DNA of 64,000 bases from Oscillospiraceae bacterium (GTDB lineage Bacteria; Bacillota; Clostridia; Oscillospirales; CAG-272). Each line of letters starts with the position of its first letter. Positions within the stretch are counted from its first letter, which is position 1. Both the position numbers and the translations under genes were made by a program. The notes beneath the pieces were generated by a model. It had not been told where the DNA came from. It saw only the letters and a program-made list of their open reading frames with translations, and ran no database searches. Location of the stretch: assembly GCA_015065005.1 (NCBI GenBank), contig SVRE01000002.1, positions 1-64,000 of the forward strand, written 5' to 3'. This document shows, one piece after another, positions 59,447 through 64,000 of the stretch.

Positions 59447-60961
59447 ATGAAAACAGCAGTAGTTTATGCTCGATATTCGAGTGAAAGACAAACTGAGCAA
59501 TCCATAGAGGGACAACTAAGAGAGTGCAACGAATACGCAATGCGAAATGATATTGTTATTGTTGACACATACATTGACCGAGCTATGACGGGAACTAACG
59601 ATAATAGAACAGATTTTCAACGATTATTAAAGGATTGCTCAAAGAACGCTTGGGATTATGTACTTGTATACAAGCTTGATAGATTTTCAAGAAACAAATA
59701 CGAAATGGCTATGCACAAAAAGACCTTACGTGATAATGGCATTAAGCTTATATCCGTAAAAGAAAACATTCCGGACTCCCCGGAGGGCATTATTCTTGAG
59801 TCCTTACTTGAAGGTATGGCAGAATATTATTCGGCGGAATTATCACAAAAAGTTAAGCGTGGAATGCGTGAGGGAAGAATTAAAGGACACTTTGCCGGTG
59901 GAGCTGTGTTGTTTGGCTACAAGGTAATAAACAAGAAAATATATATTGATGAAAATACCTCTAAAATTGTTATCCGAATATTCCAAGAGTTTGCAGCAGG
60001 CAAATTTGTTAAAGATATTATTGCCGACCTTACAAATGAAGGAATATATCATAACGGAAAGCCGTTAGGTAGAAATACAGTATATAAGCTTCTGAGAAAC
60101 GAAAAATATATTGGTATAGTACGATACGGCAATGAAGAATTTACTAATATTTATCCTCAAATTGTACCAAATACGTTGTTTGAGGTTGTTCAAACAAAGA
60201 TTGATGGCAACCGTTACGGCAAACACGATTCCGATGCAATTTATATTCTTAAAGGCAAAATGAAATGTGGTTACTGTGGCAAAACTATCACATCAGAGAG
60301 CGGCACAGGCAAAAGCGGAAAGGTTAAGCGTTACTATAAATGCTTTGGTAGAAAAAATGCGGTAAACGGTTGTAAGAAAGATACTATTAGAAAGGAAACT
60401 ATTGAAGGCTTGATTGTTGACTCAATTCTTAAATTTTTTGAGGACAGGCAAAATTTATCTTTTATTGCAGATAAGATAGTGGAGCTTCATCAACAAAGAG
60501 TTGCCGATACATCCGTTCTCAATATTTTATTAGAAGAAAAGGCTGCTCTTACAAAATCTATTGATAATATTTTGGATGCAATAGCAGAGGGCTACCGTTC
60601 TTCTAAAACAAAAGAAAAACTTGAAGAATTTGAAGCAAAGCTTGATATTGTAGAGGGCAAAATTTTAATTGAAAAGGCTAAAGAAAAATCGGCTATTACG
60701 AAGGAAGATATTATTAAGTTCATATCTAAATGTATCAAAAAAGAACCTTTGCAAATGATTAAACTTTTGGTAAAGGAAATCATACTATTTGACGACAAGG
60801 TTGAAATTTACTACAATTACATAGACAAGAAAAGTCCTGATGAATTTGAACATCAGGCTTTTTTGTTTTATGAGGAAAATGTTGATTTATATTTAAAGGA
60901 TGATTACAAATTAAAGGAGCGGGATTACATCTTAAACGTACTTGTTCAGATGTATATTTGA
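59447..60961 (+). CDS. Large serine recombinase (resolvase/invertase plus zinc-ribbon and recombinase domain)
   Basis: VVYARYSSERQTEQSIEGQL, YKLDRFSRNKYE, GRNTVYKLLRNEKYIGIVRYG, KMKCGYCGKTITSESG. Confidence 0.95.
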   Translation: MKTAVVYARYSSERQTEQSIEGQLRECNEYAMRNDIVIVDTYIDRAMTGTNDNRTDFQRLLKDCSKNAWDYVLVYKLDRFSRNKYEMAMHKKTLRDNGIKLISVKENIPDSPEGIILESLLEGMAEYYSAELSQKVKRGMREGRIKGHFAGGAVLFGYKVINKKIYIDENTSKIVIRIFQEFAAGKFVKDIIADLTNEGIYHNGKPLGRNTVYKLLRNEKYIGIVRYGNEEFTNIYPQIVPNTLFEVVQTKIDGNRYGKHDSDAIYILKGKMKCGYCGKTITSESGTGKSGKVKRYYKCFGRKNAVNGCKKDTIRKETIEGLIVDSILKFFEDRQNLSFIADKIVELHQQRVADTSVLNILLEEKAALTKSIDNILDAIAEGYRSSKTKEKLEEFEAKLDIVEGKILIEKAKEKSAITKEDIIKFISKCIKKEPLQMIKLLVKEIILFDDKVEIYYNYIDKKSPDEFEHQAFLFYEENVDLYLKDDYKLKERDYILNVLVQMYI

Positions 60962-61498
60962 ATTGTTTTTTCAAAAAATACCATTTATTTGCTCTGTTTT
61001 TAGTGTCCCAAATTACAAAATCTACACAATTTTGATTTTAATAAAAACGCCGTATTCCCTTATACCACAAGGCTTTATTGCACTTTTTCGTGGGTGTTTT
61101 GAATTAGATGTCGCCACTTCGACCATCTATGTAGTATGAAACAGACTACATTACACCAAAAGCCCTTGAGAATCAAGAACTTTCCTATTTAGGAAAACAA
61201 TTTTCATTTATACAAAGCCCGAATCATCGCCGATTGGCATTTTAATTATTTGCACTTTATGGATATAACATAGTATTACTCTAATATGCAAAATTCGCTA
61301 ACCATATAAATAGAAACCTTGAAAAATAATATAAATTGTGTTATAATGAATAAGAAGGCTGCGGAAACAGTGAACATTCAAGCGAGTTGGCAATTAACAT
61401 TTACGAATATATAAATAACTATTTCTGTGATTTGAATTAGCATATTAGTTAAAAAGTAGAAGTGACTAGAAAATTTAATTTAAAAGAAGGAGAAACAA

Positions 61499-61915
61499 AT
61501 GGTTACTATTAGTTTGAATTTTGATGGATATTGGAGAGAAGCAAACAAAAAAGGTATCCCCGACAAATCAGGAATTTATTGTGTCTATACTTGTACATAC
61601 AACCATGATACAAAAAAAGTAACAATCCACAAATTGTTGTATATTGGCGAATCGAATAACGTAAATGATAGAATTAATAACCATGAAAGATTGAGTGATT
61701 GGAAAAATGCTTTAGAAAAAAATCAGACATTGTGTTATTCGTTTGCTCCTGCTATTAATCCTGATAGAGAACGTGCGGAAGCAGCTCTTATATATAAGCA
61801 TAAGCCTCCTATGAATGATGAGTATGTAAATAGTTTTACATACAATGATACAAGCATTATTTTGTCTGGAAATACGAGTAAATTAGTAGAGTCATTTGTA
61901 ATTTACAATGATTGA
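61499..61915 (+). CDS. GIY-YIG nuclease-like protein
   Basis: SGIYCVYTCTYNHDTKKVTIHKLLYIGESNNVNDRINNHE. Confidence 0.75.
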   Translation: MVTISLNFDGYWREANKKGIPDKSGIYCVYTCTYNHDTKKVTIHKLLYIGESNNVNDRINNHERLSDWKNALEKNQTLCYSFAPAINPDRERAEAALIYKHKPPMNDEYVNSFTYNDTSIILSGNTSKLVESFVIYND

Positions 61916-61990
61916 AATTATAGATCATTTACAATCAATGCGTTGAGCAAATCTAATTTTCTAAAAGGAATTCAGATTTTATTAGACAAA

Positions 61991-62028
61991 CTCCTTTTTA
62001 GCAATATCGCTTAAAAGGAGCTTTTTGT
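61991..62028 (+). terminator. Rho-independent terminator
   Basis: CTCCTTTT...AAAAGGAG followed by CTTTTTGTTT. Confidence 0.65.
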
Positions 62029-62059
62029 TTAATACGATTAACTTGAAAAGGAGGACGAT

Positions 62060-63571
62060 ATGTTCAAAAAAAATAAAATGAAGAAAATATTAAAGGAGCT
62101 TACACAATACACTTTTTTTGAAAAGATGTTGGTTGCTCAAACCTCTGCACAAAAGTTAATGCATTTTGATCATTTGGAACTGTTTCCAAATGAAACCAGT
62201 AATACTGTCATGCCTTGGGAAATTGAGGCATTTGCCGAGTTATCTATTCTTTCAACTGGCACTCATCCGACTAAATCATTTAAGACGCACAACAGTAAAG
62301 CCTTTTGCAAAATCATTACAACTATTAGAAATTTTTTACCGCCCAAGCTTAAAGAAGAGATAGACACCCCGAAATTCGCAAATGATTTCTTCATGGCTTG
62401 TGGTATGGTACAATTTAAGCCTCAAAAATATGCGTTAAATCGATTGTATCGTTATGATTATTTTTGGTCATTCAAAAATAATAAGATAGACATGCCAAAA
62501 ATATTTTCAGAAAACTTCAATGGACTATCCTATAAATATTTCATTGAACTTGCAGTTTTAACATATTTTGCTGCCAGCATGGATGGAAATTCATCAAATG
62601 CTTTTCGATACATCAGTACAACCCACATTGACGCTATAAAATTACTGTGCATAACTCGGGACGAATATATCGAAAGGCAGAACGAAAAGAATTTGGGCGA
62701 TGTAAATAACGTGGTTTACGGTTTTAATTATCTTTATCCATACCCTTATATAGAATTTAACTCTAATATCTATCTTCCTGTTCCATATTTAATTATCGAT
62801 GCTGTATGCGAATCGTTGGTAACAAGAGTTACAAATGATAATGGTCGAATTCGAGAAAATATTGGAAAGTATGTAGCGCAATCATATATTGAGTATATTC
62901 TAAAAGATGGACATGTTTATGAAGAAGTTGTTCCTGAAATACCATATGTGGTAGGACGACAAACCGTTGATGCTCCAGACGTTATGATCAAAGACGGCAA
63001 TAGATTTTGCTTTATCGATTCTAAACTGTCTACACCAAAGCTTTCGCTCCGTCATTTCAATGAAACAGATATAGAAAACAATATAAAACAATATGCAAAA
63101 AATGTTAAGCAGATATATAATAGAATTGTTGATTTCTTGGATTCTAAGTATTATCCATTCACTTCTTCATCTAACATAGACAAAGCCAATGTTTTTGGAT
63201 TGGTTGTTGTTTTTGAAAATGCTTTTATTTTCAAGTCAAGAATTTTGACTGAAGTATTCAATGACTTGAATGTCGATAGCGAATCAGCAGAAGCAGAATT
63301 TATCAAATCTAACATATACATAACAGATTTAAGCGATATAGAATCTTTTGCTTCCAGTTCATACAATATATTTACAGCATTGGAATCGAAAAGAGATAAT
63401 AATAAGCGATGGGGGGATATGGGACTTTATAGCAATGAGTTATACAGGGACGAACCAAAAAAGAGTCAATCTTTACTCTCTTTTGAAAGTAAAATTAGAA
63501 ATATACTAAAAGAACATTTGGCAAAAATGATGGCGCTTGGATTGATACCTACACCAACAGAAGCATCATAG
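62060..63571 (+). CDS. Putative PD-(D/E)XK nuclease-like protein of unknown family
   Basis: APDVMIKDGNRFCFIDSKLSTPK fits PD-x(n)-(D/E)xK; AAGGAGGA upstream. Confidence 0.5.
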   Translation: MFKKNKMKKILKELTQYTFFEKMLVAQTSAQKLMHFDHLELFPNETSNTVMPWEIEAFAELSILSTGTHPTKSFKTHNSKAFCKIITTIRNFLPPKLKEEIDTPKFANDFFMACGMVQFKPQKYALNRLYRYDYFWSFKNNKIDMPKIFSENFNGLSYKYFIELAVLTYFAASMDGNSSNAFRYISTTHIDAIKLLCITRDEYIERQNEKNLGDVNNVVYGFNYLYPYPYIEFNSNIYLPVPYLIIDAVCESLVTRVTNDNGRIRENIGKYVAQSYIEYILKDGHVYEEVVPEIPYVVGRQTVDAPDVMIKDGNRFCFIDSKLSTPKLSLRHFNETDIENNIKQYAKNVKQIYNRIVDFLDSKYYPFTSSSNIDKANVFGLVVVFENAFIFKSRILTEVFNDLNVDSESAEAEFIKSNIYITDLSDIESFASSSYNIFTALESKRDNNKRWGDMGLYSNELYRDEPKKSQSLLSFESKIRNILKEHLAKMMALGLIPTPTEAS

Positions 63572-63742
63572 GGCTGATTTATTCTTTGCTTGTTACAACT
63601 CGTTTTTTATAAAAAAGCTTTAAACTATATTTCTATTATGCGTACCATAATTGCAATAATATTCCTTAATTGGCTACAAACCTTTTATACATAGACGATA
63701 CAATGACCATGTAAATAAAATTTAAAATTATTAACAAACGGC

Positions 63743-64000
63743 TTATTCAATAGAGTGAACTTCAATAATATTTTGTATTCCTTGTATATATGTCTTGCCT
63801 TCGTTAATTTTATTTTTAACATACTCTAGATCGCCTCTACTACAGAATATTTTGATTTTGTTTTCGACAGCAACTATGTCAAAATCTGTATCCAAAAAGT
63901 GATGTTCAGGTAAATAACTTTTTGATAAATTTATTTGCTTTGGACGTCCCCACAATTGTAACAGATCACAAAGTGCCCCATAAAATGCGAATGGATTAAT
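63743..64000 (-). CDS. Hypothetical protein, N-terminus beyond window edge
   Basis: Frame stays open to the window end: INPFAFYGALCDLLQLWGRPKQINLSKSYLPEHHFLDTDFDIVAVENKIKIF... Confidence 0.55.
   Translation of the reverse strand: MNPFAFYGALCDLLQLWGRPKQINLSKSYLPEHHFLDTDFDIVAVENKIKIFCSRGDLEYVKNKINEGKTYIQGIQNIIEVHSIE

Overview
Window from a low-GC Firmicute/Clostridia-like chromosome (inferred from gene content and codon usage). Left part (1-27 kb) is mostly host core and surface genes: feoB/feoA, a collagen-like/CHAT-like lipoprotein, a 1547-aa coiled-coil lipoprotein, GH78 and GH3 glycosidases, a secreted metallophosphoesterase, a T-box-controlled trpB, a 2-hydroxyacyl-CoA dehydratase activase-type protein, cysK and a HAD phosphatase. 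From tRNA-Arg(ACG) at 27.6 kb rightwards the window is largely accessory. The strongest candidates for something new are: (1) a convergent Thoeris-like pair (SIR2-SLOG ThsA and TIR ThsB) enclosed by a perfect 29-bp inverted repeat, with a tyrosine recombinase directly outside it, i.e. a candidate invertible or mobile Thoeris cassette; (2) a tightly packed operon at 51.9-56.8 kb of N6-DNA methylase, a protein with both a MORC-like GHKL ATPase and a histidine-kinase core, a stand-alone receiver-like protein and an HNH nuclease, i.e. restriction-modification-like genes joined to two-component signalling; (3) intergenic arrays of small hairpins whose stems change while the ATATCAC linker is kept, at three loci, one inside the trpB leader; (4) an ECF sigma factor split by a -1 frameshift exactly at a canonical A AAA AAC heptamer. 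Also present: an integrated element with an HUH replication protein, AbiE, a serine-recombinase element with a LexA-like repressor, and putative GIY-YIG and PD-(D/E)XK nuclease genes. All family calls come from reading motifs; no searches were run.
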